Shown: positions 49,496-61,300 of the stretch, one piece after another
How the letters are laid out: each line of letters begins with the position of its first letter
How positions within the stretch are numbered: the first letter of the stretch is position 1
Source: Coptis chinensis
Lineage: Eukaryota > Streptophyta > Magnoliopsida > Ranunculales > Ranunculaceae
DNA length: 64,000 bases
Direction: 5' to 3'
NCBI GenBank assembly: GCA_015680905.1
Contig: CM027384.1
Location: forward strand, 77,161,501 to 77,225,500
Notes under the pieces: model-generated
What the model saw: the letters and a program-made list of their open reading frames with translations, nothing else
The model's database searches: none
Told to the model about the DNA's origin: nothing
Position numbers and translations under genes: made by a program

Positions 49496-49864
49496 TCTCT
49501 ATTCATTCCTCTTATCTCATGGATCTAGTAGGTCTGGTCCCCCCTCATGTTCGGGCTCCATGATCATCTCTTCCCCCTAAGTAGGATCCTTCGTCGGGAA
49601 CTCCGCCAAAAACTCTGCCACTGCCTATGCTTTCTCCGCGGTCCTTATTTGATATTGGATTTCATAAGAATTTAGCATCACCGCCCATTTTAGCATTCTT
49701 CCGGACTTCTTTGCTTTCAGTGCTTGCTTGAGGGGCTAATTTGTTACCACCACTACCGAATGTGCTTCAAAGTAGAGTTTCAACTTCAATACCGAGAATA
49801 TCAATGCCAAAGCGTACTTCTCAACTCTATTGTACTGAGTCTCTACATCCAACAAGGTTTTGCT

Positions 49865-51091
49865 CTAGAAATACATCAGTTTTTCGATCCTATCAACCAC
49901 TCGGACAAGGACTGAGCTTACTGCATACTCTGTAACCCCCAGATATAGGTACAACCTCTCTCCTTGTTCCGGTTGTGACAGCAAAGGTGCCTTGCCCAAA
50001 TAACTCTTTAGTTCCTGAAAGGCTTCCTCACATTCAGTCATCCAAACGAAGTCTAGGGTACTCCTTAATAATCGATACAGTGGCCTACATTTGTCTGACG
50101 ACTTCGAAATGAACCTATTCAATGCCGCGACTCTTCCCGCTAGTCGTTGTACCTCTTTAATATTCTGAGGAGAGGGTATCTCTATCAAAGATTGTATTTG
50201 TTCGGGATTAGCTTCTATCCCCCGATTAGTAACAATGTAACCCAAAAACTTCCCTATGGTCACCCCAAATGTGCACTTCTCTAGATTGAGCTTTAAATTA
50301 TTTGTCCGCAGTATGCTAAATGTCTCCCTTAGGCCCTCCAAGTGTTCTTCCTCCGACATGCTCTTTTCCACCATGTCATCTATATATATGTCAATTCTCT
50401 TTCGGATCTTGTTCTCGAACATTTTCTCTCCCAACCGCTGGAAAGTGGCCCCGACGTTCTTCAAACCGAATGACATCCTTGTATAACAATATGTACCGCC
50501 TTCCACCACAAAGGACGTCTTCTCCTGATCCGGTCTGTACGTCGCTACCTGATTATACCCCATCGACGTGTCCATGAACGAAAATATTTTGAACATTGCC
50601 GTTCGGTCTACCAACTCATCCACTCGTGGCATTGGGTAACTATCTTTAAGAAACTCTAGGTTAACGTCTGTGAAGTCCACACACATACAAACTTTGTCAT
50701 TTTTCTTTGGTACCGCGACGACGTTAGATAGCCAGTCTATGAACTCCACCTCTCGTATTATTCCTGCCTCTTTTAACCTTGTCACCTTCTCCCGAATCCC
50801 CTCAGCATACTTCGGCCTAATACTCCTCATCTTCTGTCTTACAGGCTTTGCATCTTCCTTCATATATAAGCGGTGACATGCGAATCCTGGATCTAATCCT
50901 GTGATATCCTCAATTACCCAAACAAAGACATCCTTATTTTCTGACAAGAAATATACTAGCTTTCTCATCCACTCCTCCAGTAAATTGGATCCAACTGATG
51001 TAAATTTCTGCTCCTCTATTATTCCCAAATTCACTATCTCAATCTCATCGAGGGTCTTCGGTCCCATCGATGTCTCCACCTCCTCCACCAC
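49865..51091 (-). pseudogene. Tat reverse transcriptase and first RNase H
   Basis: Fossil part with a long open stretch of 408 residues. RT motifs: VAVPKKNDKVCMCVDFTDVN (about 106-124), SFMDTSMGYNQV (161-172), TRMSFGLKNVGATFQR (194-209) and catalytic YIDD (236-239). The thumb follows with NLEKCTFGV and FLGYIVTNRGIE, then the start of the linked RNase H. Confidence 0.9.
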
Positions 51092-51109
51092 GACAACACA
51101 CTGTAATTG

Positions 51110-51700
51110 CTATGCCTTCCTCTTCTTGGAGTGTGATGACTCTCCTTTTGTTCCGCGGACCATACCCTTCACCGTCCCCTGATGGCTATTCTTAGCTGTC
51201 ACTTGATCACCGCGAACTTCATACATCCTAGTGGGGAACCGAATTACCTGATAGTATGTTGATGGTACCACCTTCATATCGTGGATCCAACGTCTCCCCA
51301 TAATGGCATTATATTGAGAGTTGGAATCCACTACCATAAACCGAGTGAATACGGTTACCGGTCCTGTTGTCACGAGCAGCAAGAGTTATCCCATAGGCTC
51401 TGTCATACTTCCATTATATCCATACAAATTGGTCCGCGGAGATCTAAGCTGCCTTGGATCAATCCTTATTTCCTCTAAGGCCCCTCTAAATAACAAGTTC
51501 ACGACACTACCGCAATCAATCAACACCCTTTAAACCATGTAATCGCCCATAGTGACCGTAATGACCAACGCGTCTTCGTGGGAGGAAAATCGACAGCCTT
51601 GAGATCAGCGCTTGAGAATACAATTCGATCCCCTCCCTCCGCCGACCACGATTTCGGTCGCAGCGCTCCCGTTACTTCATTGATCTGTTGTATACTTGCA
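51110..51700 (-). pseudogene. Tat protease-region remnant
   Basis: Fossil. RFMVVDSNSQYNAIMGRRWIHDMKVVPSTYYQVIRFPT at about 51240-51340 is the usual Tat sequence just after the protease active site. The protease start lies further right, to about 51700. Confidence 0.75.
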
Positions 51701-51729
51701 GTTCTCTTTATCTTCTCTTGATGGGTGCA

Positions 51730-52465
51730 TTGTCACCAAATTTGGCATTTTTTTTTTAAATAAACGCGTTTAAAACCCGAGATATTGGCAAGGCGTCTTG
51801 TTCCAGTTTAAAACTCAAGTTTTTCAAAAAAATGCGTTTTAAATGCGTTTTAAACTTAAAAAACGTTTAAAACCCGAGATTTTGAAAATCTCCCATTTAA
51901 AACTTTATTAAAACTTTTTTTTTAAATAATAATCTGAAAGAAAACGCGAGAAGAAAAAGGGGTTTTGTAGTTTACCTTTTTGAAGAGTGGGCGTTAGATT
52001 GACTTATTGAGACAGTTCTATTTTGCTTTGGAATATTAATAATTGGAAATTTTAAAGTTATTAATTTATTTGTAGTACTTGATTATGCCATTATGGTTGG
52101 TAATTAGTAGTATCTTATTTAGAGTCGTGTTTTGGTATTGAATCTAAAATTTATAATATTTGGATGAGTAATGATAATTTGATACTTTCATGTATTTGAA
52201 TTTTATTTTATTTGTATTATTTTTATTTTTATTTTTATTTTATGTGCTTATTCTTTTTTCCACTCTTATAAAAAATCAAACTCCTTATCTATTATATTCT
52301 TTATCATCGGTTTTTATTGTTTCTTTTACGTATTATACGTTTTAAACCCGTTTTTTATGCCCCATGTTTTTTTACGTTTTTTTCCTGAGACGTTCCGTTT
52401 AAAACACGAACGAAGTTTTTTTTTTCAAGTACACCGTTTTAAACCCGTACCGTACTTGGTGACAA
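51730..52465. mobile_element. TIR transposon inserted in the Tat element
   Basis: 736 bp with inverted ends TTGTCACCAA and TTGGTGACAA. The inner parts repeat GTTTTAAACCCG / CGGGTTTTAAAC motifs in both orientations. It has no coding sequence. The flanks share GATGGG and CATTG (GATGGGTGCATTG left, GATGGGCATTG right), a likely target duplication of about 9-11 bp, so a Mutator-like element is possible. Confidence 0.65.
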
Positions 52466-54203
52466 TGGATGGGCATTGTGACTCAGAACCTCCCCGCTGA
52501 AAATCACGTTAATTGTTCCCGGTATCCTACCCTGAGGCGGTTCCCGCTCCTTAGTTCGGGCATCCACCACAAACTCTCTCATCCTTCCCTTTCTACCAGC
52601 CTTTGAATCAACCATTTCAACGCATAACATTTATTAGTCTCATGATTCCGTACCTGGTGATACCCATAGTATGGCTTGTTTGGCATCTCTATCGGTTTGC
52701 TTCGAGGTCCTTCATATCCCTGAAGATTTTTTTTTTATCAAAGGCTAGATCTCACTCAATGGCCTATTCAATGGAGTCTTCCCCAATTCGTGATATGGCT
52801 TTCTCTCCCTATTCCTTTCTGATCGTGATGAGTATCTGCGATACCCACCATTTCCTCTATCGGACGCCTCTATTTTCCGATGATCCCCCTCTTTTTCTAA
52901 AGATAGTATCGTCTTCCCTGACCTTCGGGACTCTTTCTACATTATGTCCTCGTACCTTATGTATTTTTCCACCCGAGGATATAGCTCGCGCAGAGTCGCG
53001 ATCTCATTCTTAACTACGGATTGATGCACCCCCATTCTGGGTCGCAGACCTCTTTCAAATGCAATTACCGTGGTCCTTTCATCCATGTTTTCAACCTTCA
53101 ATGTCTCCGCCTTGAATCGGCATAGATAATCCCTTACTGATTCCGCGGATCTTTGCCTAATGTTGAACAACGCCGCGATGTCAACCACCCTTCTTTTCTA
53201 ATGTATAAAATGATCTATGAACGCTTGTTCCAATTCTTGAAAACTATGTATGCTCCTTGACGGCAACCTGTAGTACCAATCCGAAGCCCCTCCCTTGAGA
53301 CTAGCCAGGAACATCATACACAACAGCCCATCATATCGAGCCTCTTGTTAAAGAGGCATCTGCTGTCGAAAATGATGAATGTGATGTTTTCAACCTTCAA
53401 TGTCTCCGCCTTGAATCGGTATAGATAATCCCTTACTGATTCCGCGGATCTTTGCCTAATGTTGAACAACGTCGCGATGTCAACCACCCTTCTTTTCTGA
53501 TGTATAAAATGATCTATGAACGCTTGTTCCAATTCTTGAAAACTATGTATGCTCCTTGACGGCAACCTGTAGTACCAATCCGAAGCCCCTCCCTTGAGAC
53601 TAGCCAGGAACATCATATACAACAGCCCATCATATCGAGCCTCTTGCTAAAGAGGCATCTGCTGTCGAAAATGATGAATGTGATCTGCTGGGTCCCCCTT
53701 GCTGTCATATCTTTCGAACTGGGGTTGATTGAAGCGCTTCAGAACCTCCGATGCCCATATATTGTCTACTAACGGGTTTCGGTTCAGATCCACCACCACC
53801 ACCTGGCTGGCTGCTCCCCCTTGCACTTTCGCCTGCTGAAGGTTCGCCTCCCGGTCCTTGTTTTTCAATTTCTTAAACTTGCTCCATCGTAAGGCCTGTT
53901 ATCGGGTTTTCAACGAGGTCTGACATAACTTCTTCATTATCAGACCCCTCACTTGCTTCCTCTCCTAGTCCCTCCTCCGCCCTCTCTCTTTCTCTTCTGA
54001 ACGCGTCATTCTCTTCCCTCAACCTCACGATCTCTTCCTGCATGAGCCGTGTCTCATCCAAACCTGCGTCCATCTCCTCTGCTCGGTTTCCTCCTCCATT
54101 ACTCACCACCTCCACTTCTGGCTCTTACATTACCACCTTTTTCGGCCTTCCAACCCCTCTCTTCACTACTGTTGTCATCTGTATCTTGTTTTGCTCTCTC
54201 TGT
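52466..54203 (-). pseudogene. Tat gag remnant and leader
   Basis: Fossil. Minus-strand gag traces: MEVVSNGGGNRAEEMDAGL with an acidic coiled-coil-like EEIVRLREENDAFRRERERAEE (about 53900-54115), then gag core YMMFLASLKGGASDWYYRLP, SFQELEQAFIDHFIHQK and QRSAESVRDYLYRFKAETL (about 53400-53620). It resembles the Tat gag family. Confidence 0.8.
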
Positions 54204-54223
54204 TCCCCACAGACGACGCCAAA
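54204..54223 (-). other. Tat primer-binding site
   Basis: Minus strand TTTGGCGTCGTCTGTGGGG directly after the 5' LTR end. TGGCGYCGTCTGTGGGG is the usual Tat-lineage primer-binding site. Confidence 0.8.
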
Positions 54224-54572
54224 TATTGGGGCTTTAATGTTCAATTCTCTACTCTCCTCTCTCCCCTAGGTCTCGCCTCTCTAGTTTTGCCAAAAGTCCT
54301 CTTTTTCTCTGTCACTGTTCTCTTTATACACACTTGTCTTTCATCGTAGTCGTCCACCTGTCCTCTCATCCCTCACTCACTTTTCTTCCACGAGTAGAGT
54401 TTCTATCTCGCACTTGCGAGACCATGGACTGATACTATACTCACGAGTTCTCCGCATATCTTGCCTTGGGCCCATCCTACGGTTGATCATCTACACCCCG
54501 ACTTCCACTACCACAGCTTGCATCGGGACAATATTACACCTAATCCTTTATATCACAGACTCTACCACCACA
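54224..54572 (-). repeat. Tat element 5' LTR
   Basis: 349 bp; aligned with 6318-6669. Followed on the right by the ATCTT duplication at 54573-54577. Confidence 0.88.
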
Positions 54573-54577
54573 ATCTT

Positions 54578-55482
54578 CATGATTATCTCTTGAAGTACTC
54601 GATTATATTTACATATAGTACGGGTGTATATATGGCTGACTAGATTGTGAATCATGTATAAACTTGAAAGAGAATAATGAAGATCAAAGCTCATGATGCA
54701 ATAAAACACTTGTATAGTACAACTAGTGGTTTATTCTTCTATAGATAGGCTAGCAAATAGACTTTTAACGCGCATTTTATTAAACTTGCAAGAAATAAGA
54801 AAAAAAAAATCGAACCCCTCAACCTCTAGAAACAATTTATACTAACTCTATATGGACGTGTAAACTATAAAAGAATAATCATATCAATCGTGGTCGTCGG
54901 CTAAGAATCTATTTGAAATATTGTAGTGACTTTGGTTTGAAATAAATCATTGTTATAGCTAGATGAATAATATGAAATACAAGATCTAAAATGAGGAGAC
55001 GTTTTGTTTTTTTGAAATTTTTAGAGGCGCATACTCATACCGGTTACATTGAAGGACCCTAGTCCGAAAGCTTACATTGCCCGAAAGCTCACCAATCCCG
55101 AAGGGAACCTAGTTAGACCGAAAGCTCTCGCCAATGCACTATTTTGAGTAGACCCAACCGCCTCCATTTTGTCCATGAAGACTTGTTTTTGCTCATTAGT
55201 CCACCTATCATAGCAACACCATATACCTATAGTCCGAAGGCTCACTTGGCCCAAAGGCCCATCACATAATTAAACAAGAAAGAAATCTCAACCAACACTT
55301 GGTGGGATTCCAACTTGCAACATCTCCCATAAAAATAGGGGTACACAACAAATTAAGCTAGAAACTCTTGTGTAAAATGAGAAGATTTTGCATTTTGTTA
55401 GATTCACGAATTCATTATGAGTTTAAATAGACAATTACAATATCTTAACATGAAATTAATCATACGGAAGATATATAAAAGA
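54578..55482. other. Right flank of Tat element, unassigned
   Basis: AT-rich flank. Between about 55060 and 55250 a block of GC-richer sequence repeats CCGAAAGCT / CCGAAGGCT four or five times. A 60-residue minus-strand open stretch there is not recognised. No gene is called. Confidence 0.45.
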
Positions 55483-55512
55483 CTAGAAAGTAGACTCATG
55501 CATATGCATCGG
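55483..55512 (-). other. Helitron 3' terminus, left end of array
   Basis: Minus strand: hairpin ATGCATATGCAT, short spacer, TCTACTTTCTAG, then T. This is the downstream border of the array. Confidence 0.7.
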
Positions 55513-56388
55513 CTCTTTTAAAAACTTGCTCAACAATCATAACTATACATATAGAAATTTTCTAACAAATCGTGATTATTCCTGTTTTTATTATTCACCG
55601 ACCCGTTTTAATTTCTTAACAAATTGTTTTAATTAAGTTTTAAAAACTCGATTTTTAATTGGGGGAGGGATCCCATTTTAATTTAGAAGTGTGATTCCCG
55701 TTTTTAATAGGAGAATGATTATTTTAATTAGAAGTGCTAATTTTTTTCTTTTCTAATAAAGGAGGAATTTCCATTATAATAGGAGAAAGATTCTCGTTTA
55801 AATTAGAAATGAAAGAATTTCTCTTTTCAATAGGAGAGGAATTCCCGTTTTAATAGGAGTTGATGATGTGAAATTTAAGAGACCTAGAAAAATACCCTTT
55901 GTAGGAGATTTAATATTGCTTGTAGATCCGTGCATATGCACCGGCTCTTTTGAAAACATTTAAATTTTTTTTTAAGAAATTGGGACTACCGTTTTAGTCG
56001 ATAACCCGTTTTAATTTTCTAACAAATTGTTTTAAATGAAGTTTTAATTAAATATTAAAAACCCATTTTTTCAATTGGGAGAGAGATCATGTTTTAATAG
56101 GAGAATAATTCCCGTTTTAATTAGATATGCTAGATTTTCTCTTTTCAATAGGGGATGAATTCCCATTTTAATAGGAGAATGATTCCCGCTTTAATTAGAA
56201 GTGTTAAAATTTGTTTTAATAAGAGGGGAATTCCCGTTATAATAGGAGATGAATTTCCGTTGTAAAAAAAAAGATTCTCCTTTTTCAAATAGGAGAGAAA
56301 TTCCCGTTTTAATAGGAGATGACATGGAATTTTAATAGAGCTCAAAAAATATCCTTTGTGGGAGCTTTAATATATATTAAGATATAGA

Positions 56389-56415
56389 CTAGAAAATAGA
56401 CCCATGCATACGTAC
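56389..56415 (-). other. Helitron unit junction (CTAG next to TC)
   Basis: Minus strand: ATGCATGGGTCTATTTTCTAG directly followed by TCTATATC. The CTAG ends one unit and TC begins the next, the expected head-to-tail join. Confidence 0.7.
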
Positions 56416-56868
56416 CGGTCTTTTTAAAAACTTGTTCAGCAATCATAACTATACATATAGAAATTTTCTAACAAATCGTGATTCCGATTTTCGTCACTAA
56501 CCCGTTTTAATTTCCTAACAAATTGTTTTAATCAAGTTTTAAAACCCGTTTTAATTTCTCAATAAATTGTTTTAATTAAATTTTAAAAACCCATTTTTTA
56601 ATTGGAGGAGGGATCCCGTTTTAATTTAGAAGTGTGATTCTCGTTTTTAATGGGAGAAAAATTCCCGTTTTAATTAGAGATGCTAGATTTTTCTTTTTGC
56701 AATAGGGGAGGAATTCCCATTATAATAGGAGAAATATCCTCGTTTTAATTAGAAGTGCTATAATTTCTCTTTTCAATAGGAGGGGAATTCCCATTTTAAT
56801 AGGAGTAGATGACGTGAAATTTTAAGAGAGCTAGAAAAATACCCTTTGTGGGAGCTTTAATATTAATA

Positions 56869-56896
56869 CTAGAAAGTAGATATGTGCATACGCACT
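56869..56896 (-). other. Helitron unit junction
   Basis: Minus strand: GTGCGTATGCAC hairpin, ATATCTACTTTCTAG, then TATTAATATTAAAGC of the next unit (5' TC worn to TA). Confidence 0.65.
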
Positions 56897-57289
56897 AGTT
56901 TTTTTAAAAACTTGTTCAACAATCATAACTATACATATAGAAATTTTCTAATAAACTTGTTTTAATTTCTCAACTAATTGTTTTAATTAAGTTTTAAAAA
57001 CCCAGTTTTTAATTGAGGGATGGATTTCGTTTTAATTTAGAAGTGTGATGATTCCCGTTTTTAATGGTAGAAGGATTCTCGTTTTAATTAGAATTGTTAG
57101 ATTTTTATTTTTCAATAAGGGAGGAATTCTCATTGTAATAGAAAAATTATTCCCATTTTAATTAGAAGCGCTATAATTTCTATTTTCAATAGGAGAGGAA
57201 ATTTTCCATTTTAATATAAGTTGATGACGTGGAATTTCAAGAGAGCTAGAAAAATACCTCTTTTTAGAGCTTTAATATTAATATATAGA

Positions 57290-57318
57290 CAAGGTTTTTG
57301 GCCCGGCCATATGGCCGG
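57290..57318 (-). other. Helitron-like 3' terminus with CCGG hairpin
   Basis: Perfect 16-bp palindrome CCGGCCATATGGCCGG (57303-57318). On the minus strand it is followed by GCCAAAAACCTTG, then TCTATAT of the next unit. CTTG differs by one base from the usual CTRR end. Confidence 0.6.
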
Positions 57319-57588
57319 ACTCTTTTTGATAATTTGTGTGTTACTCAAATTTTAGATAATTCATATCTTCATTCCTGTTATGCAAATCTTGCAAACATAT
57401 ATTTTTGAATATTTATAGATTTTATGCATAATAATACATAATAAGAATATCTTTTTTGAGTAAGCCAAACTAACCTATTTTCTCGAGTAATGCATATTTG
57501 AGTAAAAGGGTCTTCTCTATTTACTCTATCGAGAATCAAACATTCAATAATACTTCTTGATCCATAATTACTATTGCCTATATCCATT
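57319..57588. other. Probable body of a further Helitron, cut by CACTA
   Basis: AT-rich, no coding sequence. It lies 5' of the CCGG-hairpin end on the minus strand and runs up to the CACTA border. Confidence 0.4.
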
Positions 57589-57960
57589 CACTATTACAGA
57601 AAAGCTCATATACCACTGTTATTTACAGTGGTAAAAAGCCTTTAGCCACTGTTTTCATACCGTGGTAACAACCACCGTGACAAATACTTCTAACAAAACC
57701 GTGGGGAAAAGTACCTCTTATATACCACGGTTTTGAGTAAAACAGTGGTATTAGGATTTACAAACTGTGGTTAATAGTCCGAAAAGTTTGCTCTTATATT
57801 TACAAACCGTGGGAAATAGTGATGATATATGCGACGGTTGGATACAAACCGTGGGTTATATAAACTGATTATACCTCGGTTCTTATCAAACCGTGGTGTA
57901 TAGTCATTACAAACCGTGGGTTATATAAACTGCTTATACCTCGGTTCTTATAAAAACCCC
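57589..57960. promoter_or_regulatory. CACTA subterminal repeat zone
   Basis: Around twelve ACCGTGG/CCACGG-type motifs, such as ACAAACCGTGGG and ATACCACGG. Two near-identical blocks holding AAACCGTGGGTTATATAAAC, then TGMTTATACCTCGGTTCTTAT, lie at about 57845 and 57912. These are likely transposase-binding sites. Confidence 0.8.
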
Positions 57961-58315
57961 TAATTATTTGATTCTAATCATATTCATTCAACCTGCAACC
58001 TGCCCATTTTCACCATATATATCCACACTGGATTTAAAAACACATTGCTCAAATAAACAATTCATAGTGCAACACAAACAAAATAAATAAATTTACACAT
58101 CCAACACAAAGACATTGGATTGCTAAAAGAATTTTGAACTTTTTTGAGTCATCAATAATGAAAGAAACATCCAAATTTACTTGTTATATCAAAATAATAA
58201 TGACCTAACTTGTTGGATCAATAAAAAAAACAATCTATTTGTTCTATCTAAAATATCAAAAAAAAAAATGGTGAGACTAAGCACCACACCTTAACTGGAA
58301 AGGGTCATGACCTAA

Positions 58316-61300
58316 CTAAGACTCGACGCTTGGCTCGAACGCTCCATTATGCTGGATGAATCTAAGAATTTCAAGTTGAACAACATCAACATCCTCTTGT
58401 GTGTATGTATCTTTGAGGGATAGATTTGTCATCTGCACGATCAAAGATAAAAAAATATATAATAACTAAATAATGAAGAGTAACACAAAATAGAGAATGC
58501 TAGTGTATGACGAATTATACCTTATTTTCAAAATAATTATCTGAACAAGCTTCCATTATTTCTCTCATAAACTTCATTACGTAATACCCACACTCTTTAC
58601 TACCAGGTTGGTACGGGCCCTAAGTACAAACATGGAAAATATTCATAATTAAGCATATATTTTTCCAAACACACAGTATGTATGCATAAGAATTTGTTTA
58701 TTACCATTATCTTCTCCCACTTCACTGGACCTTTACTTCCTTTCCCTTCAAGTCTTTCTATTTTCATGACCGCACTTCAAAATAAGCTAGATCAATGTAA
58801 AACCTAATTAGCAAGTAAAAGATAAGCACGTAATGATCTAATTATTTCATATACATACACAATTATGACAAACCTGTTAAAATAGATATCCATATCATTA
58901 GATGGTAGATTATGTATCGAATCCAACCAATTAAAAGTCATTCGCGATAAATTAATAGCAATCAAAACCCAATGTCCACTACAAAAAGATCAGAGGCATG
59001 TGTGGTTAAAAAAGAAAAATTAGACATTAAAACTATAATATACATTCCAATGAAAATGATAAAACATGGATAGTATTAAAAATATAAGACAATATCCTTA
59101 CCCTGGATTATAAGGGATAAGAACAACTCTTTTCCACTTGTATTCTGCAAGCTCTCCACAATAATTTGAGTTTTCTCATTCCCATTAGCTCTTGTGAAAG
59201 ATAAAGGGTTTACAAATCCAACGACATCAATGACAACTCACAAATTAGGCCATAAAGAATCCTAGAGAAAGAAAAATAAAGCAATCATAATTACTAAAAC
59301 TAAAGATGAATATCTAAGATTTCACGATAACATCAACAATGAAATTTTGCAGATATTCTAACCTCATGTATACCAAAGAAAATAGCAAACATCTAACCAA
59401 CCCATGTTACATACATCCATTATATCGCTTTTCTCCATAATGAAACTACCTATATTATCTCCAAACAATTCTCCTCCTACTGGAAAATGTATCGAACCTT
59501 GGTCCCCTGGAAGCGCCATATTGAGGAATCCCACAAACGAATCTATTGCACCTTGATTATGACTATCACTAGTTTGATTTTTACTTCCCTAAATTAAAAA
59601 TTCAGAACAACCAATTATTAAAAGAGAAGCCAAATTCAGAAATCGATCATATACCTTCATATTAAAGAATCTTGTTATTTACCTCAATGTCGTCTTTATA
59701 ATAGACATGGTTCTTTGGCCAAGGAACTTGTGTGCCAAGAGCATCTGCGACATATCTAAGCTCCTCATTCACTTGTATAGGAAGAGCAAGGCGGCCCGAC
59801 TTCTTCGAAACAAAGCAATACAACCGCAACACGAACATTATTGAGTCCCAAAAGGTAACCGTGAATTTCTTTTCGTTTATTTCCCTCAGATACCAAGCCT
59901 TCCCGGCAAAGAATAATTGTTTGTTCCGCCAACCGCATCCAAATAACATTTTTTTTCCTATATAAATGTCTAAGTATCATAATAAGCACACAACATTATA
60001 TTTTAATAACATATTACGTGTAAACTACAATTTACCTCCCCTAGACCAAATGTTTGACCCCGTGTTTTCTTATTTGCCTTGTTCACATGATCAAATTGAG
60101 CCAAATTACACTCTAGGCCCTACAATTGAAGTATAAATCTTAGAACCATTTTAAAATTATATATATAATGTGTAAAACACTACTTACCTCTCCTAGACCA
60201 GATGTTGGACCTTGAAATGATGTTTGACCCCGTGTTTTATTCTTATTTACCTTGTTCACACGATCAGATTGAGCCAAATTACACTGTAGGCCCTACGATT
60301 GAAGTATAAATCTTAGAACCAGGCAACATTATTAAAATTATATATATCACGTGTAAAATGCTACTTGCCTGTCCTAGACCAGATGTTGGCCTCGAAAATG
60401 GTGTTTGACCTTTTTGTGTTTTATTATTTGCTTTGTTACCATGATCTGCTTTGGGCTTTGATGGAGGTTGGGCTGCCTTCCCATTTTTTTTCAGCTATTA
60501 GTCAGAAAAATAAAATTTGTAATTAGAAGGTCGGAATGCATAAAATGGTTGGGTCAAATTGTTGTTGCACAAACACTAGATGCAACGATGAATGATGCAC
60601 AAATAGATGGTAGGTTACCAATAAAAAAAAATAAAAGAAACATTCACAGTAGTAACTTACTTGCTGAGCATTTTTTACTAGTCTACCAGATTGATGTTTG
60701 CCAGATGAGTGTATCGTCTGATCAATATTGACACTCGTATTGCTGTTTGAAAAGATTTTTTCAGATGGTAAGGAGTTATCTCTGTCCTCCAACCTTCTCA
60801 CTCTATCCAACAGCAACCTAACGTCTTCCTGAAGACGGTAGTTTTGGTCCCGTTGCTCTTGAATTGTTGATTCCAACTTTGTAACATGTTCCTTTGAGCC
60901 ACGTTTGTTAACATGGAAATATGCGGTGGGGGTGATCCCCTTTCCAACTGCTCGAGTGCGACCAGGATGCTCGGGTGTGCCCAATGCTAGAGTCAAGATG
61001 TCTTTACTTCCTTCAATAACTACCTTTCCCTCCTCTACTTCCTTAGTCAGCACATCCTTCAATTAAGTTCTGAAGTAAACAAGGATTTAGCAAATCCAAA
61101 TCACAACAAGCATTCATGTCTAACATTAAAACATAATAATAAACGATTAGAAAACTTACAATCTTTTCAGCCACTCTTTCCGTAGCTACTTCAATATATT
61201 TTCCTTTTTTTTTAGTAAGCTCTTTTCCATATTGAAGGCCTTCGATTTTTTCCATTAAAGGATGGTCCCAACTCTTTTTTCTATGGTTACAAAATAATCA

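Larger units (their letters stand above)
55483..57293 (-). mobile_element. Head-to-tail array of small Helitron-like units
   Basis: Four units of about 420-480 bp in tandem on the minus strand, with a fifth 3' end at the right edge. Each unit starts near TCTATAT...ATTAAAGCTCCCAC, and ends with a palindromic hairpin (GTGCATATGCAC or similar), a short spacer and CTAG. Junctions: 55483 (left end), about 55919 (worn), 56389, 56869 and about 57290. At 56388/56389 the minus strand reads CTAG then TC, so one unit's 3' end abuts the next unit's 5' end. Units contain many GGAGA.GAATTCCCGTTTTAAT-type internal repeats and no coding sequence. Confidence 0.75.
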
